Shown: positions 8,564 through 17,765, numbered from the stretch's first letter. The stretch is 64,000 bases of DNA from Calidifontibacillus oryziterrae (GCF_000331575.1 NZ_ANOK01000003.1:62001-126000); one strand, 5' to 3'. The notes: generated by a model from the sequence alone, not told the origin. A program made the numbers and translations.

Positions 8564-10726
8564 ATGGGCCAGCAAAATAACGATTTAAACTTACAACAAA
8601 AAACTCTACAACAATTACGTGATTTAGAGGTTGCTTTAAATGCTTCTTCTATTGTTTCGATAACTGATCATACTGGAAAAATTTCTTTTGTGAATCATAA
8701 CTTTTGTGAGTTATTTAAATATAATAAAACTGATTTAATAGGGAACACCCATAATGTTGTTAATTCTGGCCATCATTCAAAAGAGTTTTTTCAACAGTTG
8801 TGGCAAACACTATTAAGTGGAAAGGTTTGGCAAGGGGAAATTAAGAACAGATCAAAGGATGGTACTTATTATTGGCTTGATACTGTTATCGTACCTTTTT
8901 TAAACAGTAATAAAGTACCGTATCAATTTATTTCTATTAGAAGAGATATCACGTTAAAAAAAGAAGCAGAATTAATGGTTACCCATTTTGCTTACTATGA
9001 TTCACTAACATATTTACCAAACCGAAAATTATTTGAGAAAAAAATGATGGAAACAATCGAGTCATTACCAGATCAGAAGCAGATTTTTTCGGTCTATTAC
9101 TTAGACATTGACCGTTTTAAATATTTAAATGATACGTTAGGTCATGAAACAGGAGATCAATTATTAAAACAGATTGGTGATCGCTTATCTGTTACGTTTT
9201 TAAATCAAGCTTTTATCGCGCGGATGACCGGAGATGAATTTGCTCTTTTAGTAACGAATACCATTTCAGTTAAAGACCAATTAGATAAGCTTCATTCTGC
9301 TTTTTCAGAGCCGTTTATTGTTGAAAAATATGAACTACGCATCACGGCTAGTATTGGAGTTAGTACGTATCCAAATGATGGACAAGATCCGGTGACATTA
9401 ATAAAAAATGCCCATATTGCTTTAAATCGAGCGAAGGAAAAAGGAAAGGGTACTTATGAGCTTTTTACTTCAAACATGGATGTATATTCGTATAAGCTTT
9501 TTACATTAGAAAATGATTTATACAAAGCGTATGAGAGAAATGAATTTATACTATATTATCAACCTCGGATTGACATTCGATCAGGTAATATTTTAGCAGC
9601 GGAGGCTTTAATACGCTGGAAGCATCCTGATTGGGGAATGGTAAGTCCCGATGAATTTATACCGATTGCTGAGGAAATCGGATTAATTATTCCGATTACC
9701 AATTGGGCTTTAAAAACAGTTTGCAAGCAAAATAAGCAGTGGCAGGATGCTGGGTTACCTAAAATACCAATATCCGTAAACATATCAACGCAGCACTTCA
9801 TCCAAAGGGATTTAATTGCTACTATTCAAACAATTTTAGAAGAAACAGGTCTTGAACCTCGTTATTTAGAAATAGAAATCACTGAAAATATTTTAATCGA
9901 GAACTCTGAAATTGTAGAGGAAGTATTGAAGAGTTTGCGGGAAATGGGGATAAAGATTGCCCTTGATGATTTTGGCACGGGTTTCTGTTCATTGAGTTAT
10001 TTGAAAAACTTTTCAACTGATATCGTTAAGATTGATAAATCTTTTATGAGGAACATCCCAAATCATCCAGCTGATTCGGCAATAGTAACATCAGTCATTC
10101 ACTTAGCTAAAATACTTCAAAAAAAAGTTGTTGCTGAAGGTGTTGAAAAGGAGGAGCAGCTTACATTTTTATATGAGAAGCATTGTGATGAAATTCAAGG
10201 CTACTTTTATTCAAGACCAGTGGAGGCAGACGCTTTTTGCGGCTTATTAGAAAAAGGGGAATGCATAATCAATGTTGCAAAGAATACTACTAATTCTGAA
10301 TATGGTAATAGGCGAAAGTATCTACGTTTACAGCTAGATTATCCATTAAGCTCTGATATGTCGATTAAAGAATTTCGAGGAAAGGAAATTGATTTAGGGC
10401 ATTCGGAGATTTTAATTGAAGATATTGGGCCAGGCGGTTTGCGTTTTGCCTCGAATATAAAACTACCTGTCAACCCGGAGATTATTCTACGAATTGAAAC
10501 TTTAATTTTAGGTGATATCCTTAATGTATTAGGCCATATTGTATGGGCTCATGAACTCGCTGATGGTGTTTATGAGTATGGACTTGAATTTTTACTAACT
10601 GAATCACAGCGGACTTGGCTTATTAACGCCCTTGAGCTTTATGCAGAAAAGCTTAAGGAAAACTCGTTATTACCAAATAGTAGATTTGTGACTGACGGTG
10701 TATTAGATTATTTAAAAAAAGACTAA
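8564..10726 (+). CDS. PAS-GGDEF-EAL-PilZ cyclic di-GMP protein
   Basis: A 720-residue cytoplasmic protein with four domains: PAS (about 20-130), GGDEF (about 135-300), EAL (about 310-560) and a C-terminal PilZ (about 585-710). The GGDEF signature reads RMTGDEFALL, with Thr for the first Gly. The EAL domain looks complete: AEALIRW, NIS, EITEN, DDFGTG, KIDKSF, EGVEK and QGYFYSRP. PilZ is shown by RRKYLR and EDIGPGGLRF, the c-di-GMP-binding RxxxR and DxGxxG. It could therefore make, degrade and sense the same messenger. The ATG at 8564 has AGAGGTGG upstream; an in-frame TTG at 8543 overlaps that site. No membrane segment is evident. Confidence 0.9.
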   Translation: MGQQNNDLNLQQKTLQQLRDLEVALNASSIVSITDHTGKISFVNHNFCELFKYNKTDLIGNTHNVVNSGHHSKEFFQQLWQTLLSGKVWQGEIKNRSKDGTYYWLDTVIVPFLNSNKVPYQFISIRRDITLKKEAELMVTHFAYYDSLTYLPNRKLFEKKMMETIESLPDQKQIFSVYYLDIDRFKYLNDTLGHETGDQLLKQIGDRLSVTFLNQAFIARMTGDEFALLVTNTISVKDQLDKLHSAFSEPFIVEKYELRITASIGVSTYPNDGQDPVTLIKNAHIALNRAKEKGKGTYELFTSNMDVYSYKLFTLENDLYKAYERNEFILYYQPRIDIRSGNILAAEALIRWKHPDWGMVSPDEFIPIAEEIGLIIPITNWALKTVCKQNKQWQDAGLPKIPISVNISTQHFIQRDLIATIQTILEETGLEPRYLEIEITENILIENSEIVEEVLKSLREMGIKIALDDFGTGFCSLSYLKNFSTDIVKIDKSFMRNIPNHPADSAIVTSVIHLAKILQKKVVAEGVEKEEQLTFLYEKHCDEIQGYFYSRPVEADAFCGLLEKGECIINVAKNTTNSEYGNRRKYLRLQLDYPLSSDMSIKEFRGKEIDLGHSEILIEDIGPGGLRFASNIKLPVNPEIILRIETLILGDILNVLGHIVWAHELADGVYEYGLEFLLTESQRTWLINALELYAEKLKENSLLPNSRFVTDGVLDYLKKD

Positions 10727-10754
10727 ACAGGAGTGGAAGCCCACTCCTGTTTTT
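10725..10754 (+). terminator. intrinsic terminator of the GGDEF-EAL-PilZ gene
   Basis: AAACAGGAGTGG (10725-10736) pairs perfectly with CCACTCCTGTTT (10741-10752), overlapping the stop codon. A repeat fragment begins right behind it. Confidence 0.85.
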
Positions 10755-10755
10755 A

Positions 10756-10800
10756 AAAGATAAGAAAGTATAATTTTGCGCTTTGGAATCCAGCTCCAGC
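10756..10800 (+). repeat. fragment of the dispersed repeat, type A left end only
   Basis: Forty-five bases (AAAGATAAGAAAGTATAATT and on, through GCGCTTTGGAATCCAGC) match the left end of the full type A copies at 30605 and 51237. The core and right arm are missing. It lies between a terminator and the 3' end of a convergent chemoreceptor gene, and looks like a deletion remnant. Confidence 0.7.
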
Positions 10801-10807
10801 TTATGTA

Positions 10808-12865
10808 CTATAATCTAAATCGCCCGACAGATTGCTTTAGTTCACTCGTTAATTCGGTTAATCGTATCGAAATATCCTTAACCTTATGCACCGCAACCAT
10901 TTGTTCATCAGTTGTACCGGTTACTTCCTCAACACCTGCAGTTGTTGATTGGCTAACGCTAGAAACTCGTTCGATCGAGTTGAAAATTTCGGTACTTCTT
11001 TGCGAAATCTCATCTGATGTTGCTGCAATATCCTCGATATTATTTGTGAGATCATCTATAAATTTCACGATTTTTTGGAAGCTTCGTTCACTGTCATTAA
11101 CTACTGTAGCCCCTTCTTCTACCGATCTTTTACTATGTTCCATATTTAGTAATGCTTTTGTTGAATCGTTTTGGATTTCCGCAATTAATTCGGACACTTC
11201 CTCAACGGATCGGCTAGATTGTTCGGCTAGCTTTTTGACTTCCTGGGCAACAACAGCGAATCCTTTTCCGTGTTCTCCAGCTCTAGCAGCTTCTATTGAA
11301 GCATTTAATGAAAGTAAATTTGTCTGTTCAGCAATATCATGAATAAGTTTAGTAATCTCACTTATTTGTTGGAGACGAGTATCTAACGTTTTCATAATTG
11401 TACTCGACTCAACCGACTGCTTAACAATCAATTCCATATTGGTTTTCATTTTTTCCATAGCTGTTTTTCCTTCTCTTGAAACACCTTTTGTTTCCCGGGC
11501 GTGATTAGCAATTGTTGAAATACTTTCTGACATTTTTTGAATAGAATTAGCATTTTGTTCTACGTTATTTGACACGCTAAACATATCTGAACTTAGCTGT
11601 TCTGCTCCACGGGATACTTCACCCATTGCTTCATTTACAATTTTGGATACGTTATTGGTAACTTCTGCCTGTTCATTTAAAACGGTTGAACTTTCGTTTA
11701 CCTCATGGGCAAGGGTGTTAATTTTGTTGACCATGTCTCGTAAGCTATCGATCGTTTTATTCACCGACATTAATAGCATACCTATTTCATCTTTTGATTT
11801 CACATTTAGCTTTCTTGACAAGTCACCATTAGCAACGGACTCCATTAATATCGACACACTGTTAATTGGATTTACAAAATAGCGAGAAATGACCCAGCTA
11901 AGAACGATTGAAATTGCTACTAAAACAATAACTACAATGATTTGAATTGTAACGAGCTTTGCGAGATTTGCTGAAGTTGCTTCATTTGCTTGTGCGATCT
12001 TAGTACTCATATTGGTTCCGATTGTTTGTGTGAACGACTTTACTTCCTCTTGTGGAATAACAGAAAAAACGGTCCAACCGGTCTTTTCGTGAACAAGAGG
12101 AAGGTAAGTAACTTGTTCAATATCTAAAAGTATTTTACCATCATCATTTATAGATTTAAAAAACGGGAGATCTTCAATATTCTTTCCTTCTTTTACGAGT
12201 GTAATGTCTTGATAACCAAGAATAGTGTTCTCTTTATCAATTAAAGTAATAGAACCAGTATTCCCAACTTTAACCTCAGAAATTTGTTCGCTTAATTTTA
12301 GAATATCCAAGTCAGCTGATATAACTCCGAAGAAATTATTATTTTGATAGACTGGTGTACTAATGGTTATATATTGATTACCTATTTCATCTTGTTGCAT
12401 ATTGGAAATAAAATATTGTCCATTATCTAAGTCTTTTGCTTTTTGATACCATTCATCAATTTCTTGCTTTGTTATACTTTGAGGGTATGCAGTTAGGACA
12501 CCGTTATTATTAGCAATATACATAGAAGCTAAGTAGGGATTCTCATTGACATAGCTTTCAAATAAATTTCTTTGAATCGTTTGATTTGAAATGTTTTTAC
12601 TAGCAGAAAGAGAGGATTCAATTGAATTAACAATACTATCTAGTTTCTCTACCATATTTTTGCCTTCAAGATGAATGAGTGTTCCGGCATAATGGTTGGA
12701 AAACCCACCAACATCTCTTTCAACATCTTTAGACAGGCCAGCTGTTAGCTCGTCAACGTTATTAGAAAAGTTACGAACTGATATATAAGTAAACAGAGAG
12801 CATACTAAAATAATAAAGATCGAGAGAATAGCGACTCCACTAATTAATTTGGTTTTTAATTTCAT
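10808..12865 (-). CDS. methyl-accepting chemotaxis protein (dCache type)
   Basis: A 685-residue transmembrane chemoreceptor. TM1 (about 8-28) is followed by an extracellular double-Cache-like sensor (about 40-280, including [14 protein letters not shown]), TM2 (about 303-323), HAMP, and a long coiled-coil signalling domain with the hairpin tip [27 protein letters not shown] lies six bases before the ATG. The ligand is not predictable; dCache domains often bind amino acids or organic acids. It is monocistronic and convergent with the upstream c-di-GMP gene. Confidence 0.93.
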   Translation of the reverse strand: MKLKTKLISGVAILSIFIILVCSLFTYISVRNFSNNVDELTAGLSKDVERDVGGFSNHYAGTLIHLEGKNMVEKLDSIVNSIESSLSASKNISNQTIQRNLFESYVNENPYLASMYIANNNGVLTAYPQSITKQEIDEWYQKAKDLDNGQYFISNMQQDEIGNQYITISTPVYQNNNFFGVISADLDILKLSEQISEVKVGNTGSITLIDKENTILGYQDITLVKEGKNIEDLPFFKSINDDGKILLDIEQVTYLPLVHEKTGWTVFSVIPQEEVKSFTQTIGTNMSTKIAQANEATSANLAKLVTIQIIVVIVLVAISIVLSWVISRYFVNPINSVSILMESVANGDLSRKLNVKSKDEIGMLLMSVNKTIDSLRDMVNKINTLAHEVNESSTVLNEQAEVTNNVSKIVNEAMGEVSRGAEQLSSDMFSVSNNVEQNANSIQKMSESISTIANHARETKGVSREGKTAMEKMKTNMELIVKQSVESSTIMKTLDTRLQQISEITKLIHDIAEQTNLLSLNASIEAARAGEHGKGFAVVAQEVKKLAEQSSRSVEEVSELIAEIQNDSTKALLNMEHSKRSVEEGATVVNDSERSFQKIVKFIDDLTNNIEDIAATSDEISQRSTEIFNSIERVSSVSQSTTAGVEEVTGTTDEQMVAVHKVKDISIRLTELTSELKQSVGRFRL

Positions 12866-13004
12866 ATTGATCCTCTCCTATTAATGCCATAATCTTTACC
12901 TTTATTTTACATGAAAAGTTGTAAAAAGAATACATTTCAAACATTCTTTATAATAATTTTTCAGTACTTTAATAGTTTCCTACAAGATTCAAGCCAAAAT
13001 GATG

Positions 13005-13030
13005 AAAACTCCCCATTTACGAGGAGTTTT
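13005..13030 (-). terminator. probable terminator of the membrane PAS-GGDEF-EAL gene
   Basis: AAAACTCC (13005-13012) pairs with GGAGTTTT (13023-13030) directly behind the stop codon. The T-tract on the minus strand is short. Confidence 0.6.
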
Positions 13031-13032
13031 AA

Positions 13033-14955
13033 CTATTCAATTCCAAGTTTTAGCTGGAAGCTGTTTTCAAGCGACTCTAGTAAATTAGTAACTTCGTCTG
13101 CCGCAATTGCCTCACTATAGTAATAGCCTTGAACGATTTCACAATGATGCTTTTGTAAAAACTGTAATTGCTCTATTGTTTCAACACCCTCAGCAATTAC
13201 AGATATATGTAGTTCATGGGCCATCGCAATAATAGCTTTTGTTAATGCAATACTGTTCTTATTTTCCGGAATGTCATGGATAAAAGAACGATCAATTTTA
13301 ATATGATCTATAGGTAGCTTTTGTAAATAGCTTAAATTTGAATGTCCTGTACCAAAATCATCAATGGAAATTTTGAAGCCTAACGATTTAAGACTATGGA
13401 TCGTGTTAATAATCGCTTCAGTTTTAAAAAGACTAATATTTTCAGTGATCTCAAATTCAATTAATATAGGATCAATGTTTGATTTAGAGACAATTTCCTT
13501 TGTTTTCCTTAACAAATCAGGATTTTGAAATTGCTTTGGTGATAGATTTACTGCTATTTTGGGAATAATTACTCCAGATTGATACCAAGTTTTTACCTGG
13601 TAACAAACAGTTTCTAATACCCATTCACCGATGCTTACAATTAGATCTGATTCTTCAGCTAAAGGAATAAACTCTGTAGGTGTAATCATTCCCAAGCTTT
13701 CATGGTTCCATCTAATTAAAGCCTCTAATCCTACTACCTTATTTTCTTTAATGTCAATTTGTGGTTGATAATAAATTTTAAATTCTTTGTTCTCAATGGC
13801 CCGTATTAAATGTTTTTCTAATATTACCTTACGTTGGACATTTGATAGGAGTTTTTCTCCAAATACTTGGTACTTGAACCCTACTTCCTTTGCCGTCGTC
13901 TTGGCTAAAGTTGCTTTTTTATATAATTCATCGGCTGTCATTCCGTGATTAGGATATAAACCGATTCCAATTGTAGCTGAAAGAAAGTAATCATCACCTT
14001 TATAATGTATAGGTGATTCGATTTGTTGAATAAGGGTTTCAGCCTCTTCTTTAATAGCCTTGATCTCATAAAGAGTGGGCAAAATAATTGCGAATTCTTT
14101 TGAGTTAAGTCTACCCATTGTTAACCCGCGATAAATAGATTGTAAACGAATAGCTAGCGTATGCAATAATTCATCAACAATTTTGTGACCGTAAGTTGCA
14201 TTTAATGTTTTGAGCTTCGAAATATCTACAATAAATAATGAAAATCCTTCATCATCAGACTTTCTACTTTTTATAAAATTGTTTAGCTGCTCCATAAACA
14301 TATTAAACTTTGGTAACTTTGTGCTTGTATCATAATGGGTCAAAAATTCAATTTTTCCTTCAGCTTGATGTTGAAATGAAATATCTGTAAAGACCCCGAT
14401 GTAATTTGTAATGACTCCATCTTTATTTCTAATTTCAGAAATACTAAGCTGTTCAGGATAAACCTGTCCATTTTTTCGTTGGTTAATAATTTCCCCTTGC
14501 CAACGTCCATAAATCTTTAGTTCCTTTTTCATGTTTGCATAAAACTCATTTGAATGTATTCCAGAACTTAATAATGATGGTTTTTTACCATAGACTTCAT
14601 CCTCTCGATAGCCTGTTGTAACAGTAAATGATGGATTTACAGCAACTATTTCTTCTTTTTCGTTTGTAATTACAAGGCCCTCATGCATTTGTTCAAAAAT
14701 AGATTTATAAATATTAAGCTCGTATTTTTGATCAACTAATAAGCGGATTTGCTCATGGGCACGGTATATGAATTGCAGAGCAATGAAAAACATAATCATT
14801 GTGGTAATCAATAAAAAGACCCATTCGCGATGTGTTATAATAAAAATATCAACAATGGATATTCCTAGTGCTCCGATAATAAAATATAGAGCTGTAAATA
14901 TAATGGCAAATTTTAAACCGTTCTTATTTATTATAGTATTCCTTGTCTCCGACAT
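13033..14955 (-). CDS. membrane PAS-GGDEF(degenerate)-EAL phosphodiesterase
   Basis: A 640-residue protein. Two N-terminal membrane helices lie at about residues 13-33 and 43-62, then PAS (about 80-195), GGDEF (about 200-365) and EAL (about 375-625). The GGDEF active-site loop reads GRLNSKEFAII, so the signature is destroyed and diguanylate cyclase activity is unlikely. The EAL domain keeps LEALIRW, NLS, EITEN, DDFGTGHSN, KIDRSF, EGVET and QGYYYSE, so c-di-GMP hydrolysis is likely. The ATG at 14955 (MSETRNTI) has GGAAGG about ten bases upstream and replaces a longer, less supported start at 15015. Confidence 0.9.
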   Translation of the reverse strand: MSETRNTIINKNGLKFAIIFTALYFIIGALGISIVDIFIITHREWVFLLITTMIMFFIALQFIYRAHEQIRLLVDQKYELNIYKSIFEQMHEGLVITNEKEEIVAVNPSFTVTTGYREDEVYGKKPSLLSSGIHSNEFYANMKKELKIYGRWQGEIINQRKNGQVYPEQLSISEIRNKDGVITNYIGVFTDISFQHQAEGKIEFLTHYDTSTKLPKFNMFMEQLNNFIKSRKSDDEGFSLFIVDISKLKTLNATYGHKIVDELLHTLAIRLQSIYRGLTMGRLNSKEFAIILPTLYEIKAIKEEAETLIQQIESPIHYKGDDYFLSATIGIGLYPNHGMTADELYKKATLAKTTAKEVGFKYQVFGEKLLSNVQRKVILEKHLIRAIENKEFKIYYQPQIDIKENKVVGLEALIRWNHESLGMITPTEFIPLAEESDLIVSIGEWVLETVCYQVKTWYQSGVIIPKIAVNLSPKQFQNPDLLRKTKEIVSKSNIDPILIEFEITENISLFKTEAIINTIHSLKSLGFKISIDDFGTGHSNLSYLQKLPIDHIKIDRSFIHDIPENKNSIALTKAIIAMAHELHISVIAEGVETIEQLQFLQKHHCEIVQGYYYSEAIAADEVTNLLESLENSFQLKLGIE

Positions 14956-15153
14956 AGTATCACAACCTTCCAATAGATGAAGGACAAGGGTATCATCTGA
15001 AAAAACTATTCCCATTATATAATAAAGCTAAACGTTTGTTTAATTTTTTATTAATAATTATTTTATCTATTTTAATAGATTGCTTCGTACTTTGATATAA
15101 TTAGGAATAACAGCATAACAATGGTCAAGATTAAACAGGAGGAAAGAGAAAAC

Positions 15154-15885
15154 ATGCATAATAAATATTATAAAGGCATTGTTATTTTATTTTTAGTAGC
15201 AATACTCGCAGCATGTGGGGCTAAGATCGGGGAGATGGAAACTTATTCCACAAATGTTGACTTTCAAGGTGAAAAAGCTTTGGACGTATCGATAAGGCTT
15301 GGGGCAGGGGACCTTACAATCAATGGTGAAACTGAAAAGGTAGCAGATGTAGATTTCTCATATAATGTCGAGAAATTAAAGCCGATTGTTGATTACAGTA
15401 TTGTTGAACAAGATATAGGCCAGCTAGCAATTTCACAAAGCAACATGAATGTTCCAATCGGTAATTTAAAAGGATTAGAGTATAGTGGAATAATTCACAT
15501 AAATCCTACAATCCCAGTAAATATTCAAGTGAAGACAGGTGCAGGTAATAATACACTTGAACTACAACATCTTAATTTGCAAAAAGCAGAGATTATATCA
15601 GGAGTCGGACAAACAACGATAAATATGAACGGTAATTACAAGCAAAACTTTGACGCGGTAATAGAATCTGGAGTCGGACAAACTAAAATTATGGTTCCAG
15701 AAAATATTGGTGTAAAAATTATGATAGATAGTGGTATCGGCAAGGTGGATACATTTGGATTATTGACCGAGGATGATTCAACTTATGTAAACCACGCTTA
15801 CGGAAAATCAAATATTACAGTAAATATGCGAATAAAAATGGGTGTCGGTGATGTGGAAATTATCGAAGGCTCAATTAAAAACTAA
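15154..15885 (+). CDS. lipoprotein with toast-rack (DUF2154-like) fold
   Basis: A 243-residue exported lipoprotein. The signal peptide ends in the lipobox LAAC, so the Cys is lipidated. The mature part starts with a DUF2154-like segment (ALDVSIRLGAGDLTING) and then repeats a short beta pattern: SGVGQTTINM, SGVGQTKIMV, SGIGKVDTFG and GVGDVEIIEG. This matches the right-handed beta (toast-rack) architecture seen in LiaF-type and DUF4097 proteins. AGGAGGAAAG precedes the ATG at 15154; an earlier frame start at 15121 would put charged residues before the signal. The role is unknown, possibly cell-envelope sensing. Confidence 0.75.
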   Translation: MHNKYYKGIVILFLVAILAACGAKIGEMETYSTNVDFQGEKALDVSIRLGAGDLTINGETEKVADVDFSYNVEKLKPIVDYSIVEQDIGQLAISQSNMNVPIGNLKGLEYSGIIHINPTIPVNIQVKTGAGNNTLELQHLNLQKAEIISGVGQTTINMNGNYKQNFDAVIESGVGQTKIMVPENIGVKIMIDSGIGKVDTFGLLTEDDSTYVNHAYGKSNITVNMRIKMGVGDVEIIEGSIKN

Positions 15886-15929
15886 TGTAATAACCCTTAA
15901 ATAGCTATTTTTAATGGGGGATGAAGCAG

Positions 15930-16499
15930 GTGGATTACATAAAATTAATAAAAGATGACGAGTATCAAATTGGAGCTTTGTATAAATTTGAAGGTGAACT
16001 TATGAAAATTACTGTAAAAGATCCAGATGTCTTTCGTGCAGGGGATCAAATTTATTGTAGTTATTCAGATATTTTGTTCGATACAAAAATTTTAAAAAAA
16101 GAAGATTACCAATTATATGTACTCGTTCCACAAACGAATGAGCATTTTCCTCATGAAAAGCGCAAGCATCCAAGGATAAAGGTTGATTTAGAAGGTACGT
16201 TATTAAACTATTATAATTATAACAAGGCTGACATTAAAGTCATCGACATTAGTAGAGATGGTTTTGGTATTTTAATGAACAAGAAAGAGAAGCAAATATT
16301 TTCTGTCGGGGATGTTTGTGAGATTAAGATTGCTATTTCTGACAATCCATTTGCTGCAAATTTGCAAATTCGGAATAATGAAGTAATAGATCAAGCCATT
16401 CGTCTTGGTTGTGAGCTTCATTCGATCTCTAGCAAGGATGAATTTGAGCTTCGGAAATTTATTTTAGCAGAACAATTGAAATCAAATATGGCTTATTAA
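15930..16499 (+). CDS. PilZ domain protein (YcgR-like)
   Basis: A c-di-GMP effector of about 189 residues. The N-terminal half (about 1-85) resembles a YcgR-type N domain. The C-terminal PilZ has EKRKHPRIKV (RxxxR) near residue 90 and DISRDGFGIL (DxSxxG) near residue 115. I chose GTG at 15930 because GGGGG lies nine bases before it, whereas the ATG at 15921 abuts that run directly. In Bacillus such proteins couple c-di-GMP to flagellar braking, which fits the nearby cyclases, phosphodiesterases and chemoreceptors. Confidence 0.8.
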   Translation: MDYIKLIKDDEYQIGALYKFEGELMKITVKDPDVFRAGDQIYCSYSDILFDTKILKKEDYQLYVLVPQTNEHFPHEKRKHPRIKVDLEGTLLNYYNYNKADIKVIDISRDGFGILMNKKEKQIFSVGDVCEIKIAISDNPFAANLQIRNNEVIDQAIRLGCELHSISSKDEFELRKFILAEQLKSNMAY

Positions 16500-16505
16500 T
16501 TTAAA

Positions 16506-16525
16506 TTTGTCGAAATTTTGACAAA
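16506..16525. promoter_or_regulatory. Spo0A-box-like palindrome
   Basis: TTTGTCGAAATTTTGACAAA is a near-perfect dyad that contains the Spo0A box TTGTCGAA. It lies about 85 bases before the 33-aa ORF at 16609. Operator function is inferred. Confidence 0.45.
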
Positions 16526-16608
16526 AAGTACTAGCTTTTCCTTTAGAAAGCCTGATAAACTAGTAATGGTATCGTTAATTTTTAATGGTTTCATGGGGGT
16601 GTAGAGAG

Positions 16609-16710
16609 ATGGAAGAATGGTCAGTTGTATTAAATATTTCATTTTTTTCAATCGGTGTAATGTTTATGCTTTTTAGCCTTGCCGATGTAAATTCATCTTC
16701 ACACAATTAA
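16609..16710 (+). CDS. single-pass micro-protein (33 aa)
   Basis: ATG at 16609 preceded by a GGGGGTG site; the stop is at 16710, followed at once by a strong terminator. The product, MEEWSVVLNISFFSIGVMFM then LFSLADVNSSSHN, is a single hydrophobic helix with short polar ends. The isolated position with its own ribosome site, terminator and a Spo0A-box-like palindrome upstream argues that it is a real gene. I do not recognise the family. Confidence 0.6.
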   Translation: MEEWSVVLNISFFSIGVMFMLFSLADVNSSSHN

Positions 16711-16714
16711 GGTC

Positions 16715-16750
16715 AAAAAAACCACTGCTCATTGGAACAGTGGTTTTTTT
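16715..16750 (+). terminator. intrinsic terminator of the 33-aa ORF
   Basis: AAAAACCACTG (16717-16727) pairs with CAGTGGTTTTT (16738-16748), with a T tract. It lies just before a type B repeat copy. Confidence 0.85.
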
Positions 16751-16759
16751 ATTGATTAG

Positions 16760-16961
16760 GAAATTGTAAAATTAGATCCTGTGAATAAATACTATAGCAC
16801 AGAGAGTAGTCGTCCAGCGCAAGCGCCCAGCGACTAGTAAACTTCACTCATCTCTTTTGCGATTAGTCAACATCGACTCGTCCCTCGACGTGTTTTGTTT
16901 ATCTCAGTCGATGCGCTCTTAGTTTATACGTCGCTAAGCAGGGCGCCTATAGCTTTTGTTC
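16760..16961 (+). repeat. dispersed structured repeat, type B copy 1
   Basis: About 200 bp, nearly identical to 60181-60381. The shared core runs from AGCGCAAGCGCCCAGCGACT to CGTCGCTAAGCAGGGCGC. The arms GCGCCCAGCGAC and GTCGCT...GGGCGC are inverted repeats, and CATCGACT and AGTCGATG form an inner stem. The right end reads CTATAGCTTTTGTTC, unlike type A copies. No ORF of its own is convincing. Confidence 0.85.
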
Positions 16962-16971
16962 TGTCGAAATG

Positions 16972-17298
16972 TTAGTAAAAGCAACTGTAAATTTTATTGA
17001 TTTGTGCTTTTAAATCATCGAGAACGACAAATCTTGCTTGGCGCATAACCTCTTTTCCTTCGGCGAATAGTATCATAGATGGAACAGTAAAGATTGAAAA
17101 ATGCCCTGCACATTCAGGAACTTCTTCTGTGTTGATTTTTCCAAAAGCGATTTCCGGGAAATCATTCATAAGTATATTTTCAACTTTAGGAAATACTGAA
17201 TGACACACATTACACGCTGGATGTGAAAAATATAGGAACGTTAGTGGCTGTTCGTTTGTAAAAGTAATAATTTCTTCAAGCGAATGTAATTCCTGCAT
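16972..17298 (-). CDS. thioredoxin-like protein (YtpP type)
   Basis: A 108-residue cytoplasmic thioredoxin-fold protein. The redox motif is HPACNVCHSV (CxxC) near residue 30 and the conserved cis-Pro is in FTVPSMILF. It lacks a signal peptide. The start was set at ATG 17298 (MQELHS), with GAGGAG ten bases upstream; a TTG nine bases earlier overlaps that site. The CNVC pair differs from the classic CGPC, so the reducing potential may differ. Its 3' end abuts a dispersed repeat. Confidence 0.8.
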   Translation of the reverse strand: MQELHSLEEIITFTNEQPLTFLYFSHPACNVCHSVFPKVENILMNDFPEIAFGKINTEEVPECAGHFSIFTVPSMILFAEGKEVMRQARFVVLDDLKAQINKIYSCFY

Positions 17299-17386
17299 CG
17301 TAACCAAACTCCTCTCTAATAATTATTTTAATAATCTTTTCCATGAAATTAAACAAAAATGTTTATATCAACGTGATAAGGTATGC

Positions 17387-17449
17387 TTTACTATTTTTGA
17401 TAGTAAACACAACAAATTTATTAAAGTTTCTTACATGAAAGCGCATTAA
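17387..17449. promoter_or_regulatory. inverted repeat and near-consensus cre site
   Basis: The 256-bp gap between the thioredoxin-like gene and the 17565 ORF holds TTTACTAT-N5-ATAGTAAA (17387-17407). It also holds ATGAAAGCGCATTAA (17435-17449), one mismatch from the CcpA cre consensus. Either could act on the divergent promoters here. Sequence resemblance only. Confidence 0.3.
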
Positions 17450-17564
17450 AAACTGTCATAAATTTGAAAGATGTTTTTAACCAAATATTAAAAATAGTTC
17501 GATACAATTTAGTTAAAGTGAATAACTAAAAACAGAATATAGAAAATAAAGGGAGTAGAAGAAA

Positions 17565-17765
17565 GTGAATGAAATACTAGAGGTAGGCCAAAAGGTAAAG
17601 ACAAATGATCTTTATTTCTCGCGCTACCACCAAGAAATTGTTGGAGAGATTGTTAAAATCGAAAGAGATAAGATTTGGGTAAAAAACCAATACAATACAA
17701 TTTCTATTATTGATCAAATGTGCATAGAAAATGAAGCTATATATTTAGTAACTAAGGGCGGCTAA
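17565..17765 (+). CDS. small KOW/SH3-like protein (66 aa)
   Basis: GTG start at 17565 with GGGAG nine bases upstream. The sequence (VGQKVKTNDLYFSRYHQEIV, GEIVKIERDKIWVKNQYNT) has the alternating hydrophobic pattern and the V-G-x-I-V-K turn of small five-strand barrel proteins, and is reminiscent of Bacillus YkvS/DUF2187-type proteins. It has no membrane segment. A terminator overlaps its stop codon, so it is a single-gene unit. The function is unknown. Confidence 0.6.
   Translation: MNEILEVGQKVKTNDLYFSRYHQEIVGEIVKIERDKIWVKNQYNTISIIDQMCIENEAIYLVTKGG

Noticed and set aside
10776-11342. 188-aa ORF antisense to the chemoreceptor gene
   Set aside because: It is a mirror of the coiled-coil coding region, without a ribosome site. 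The minus-strand chemoreceptor is clearly the real gene.
16963-16972. TGTCGAAAT as a fourth Spo0A box
   Set aside because: It is at the 3' end of the thioredoxin-like gene next to a repeat, not upstream of any gene.
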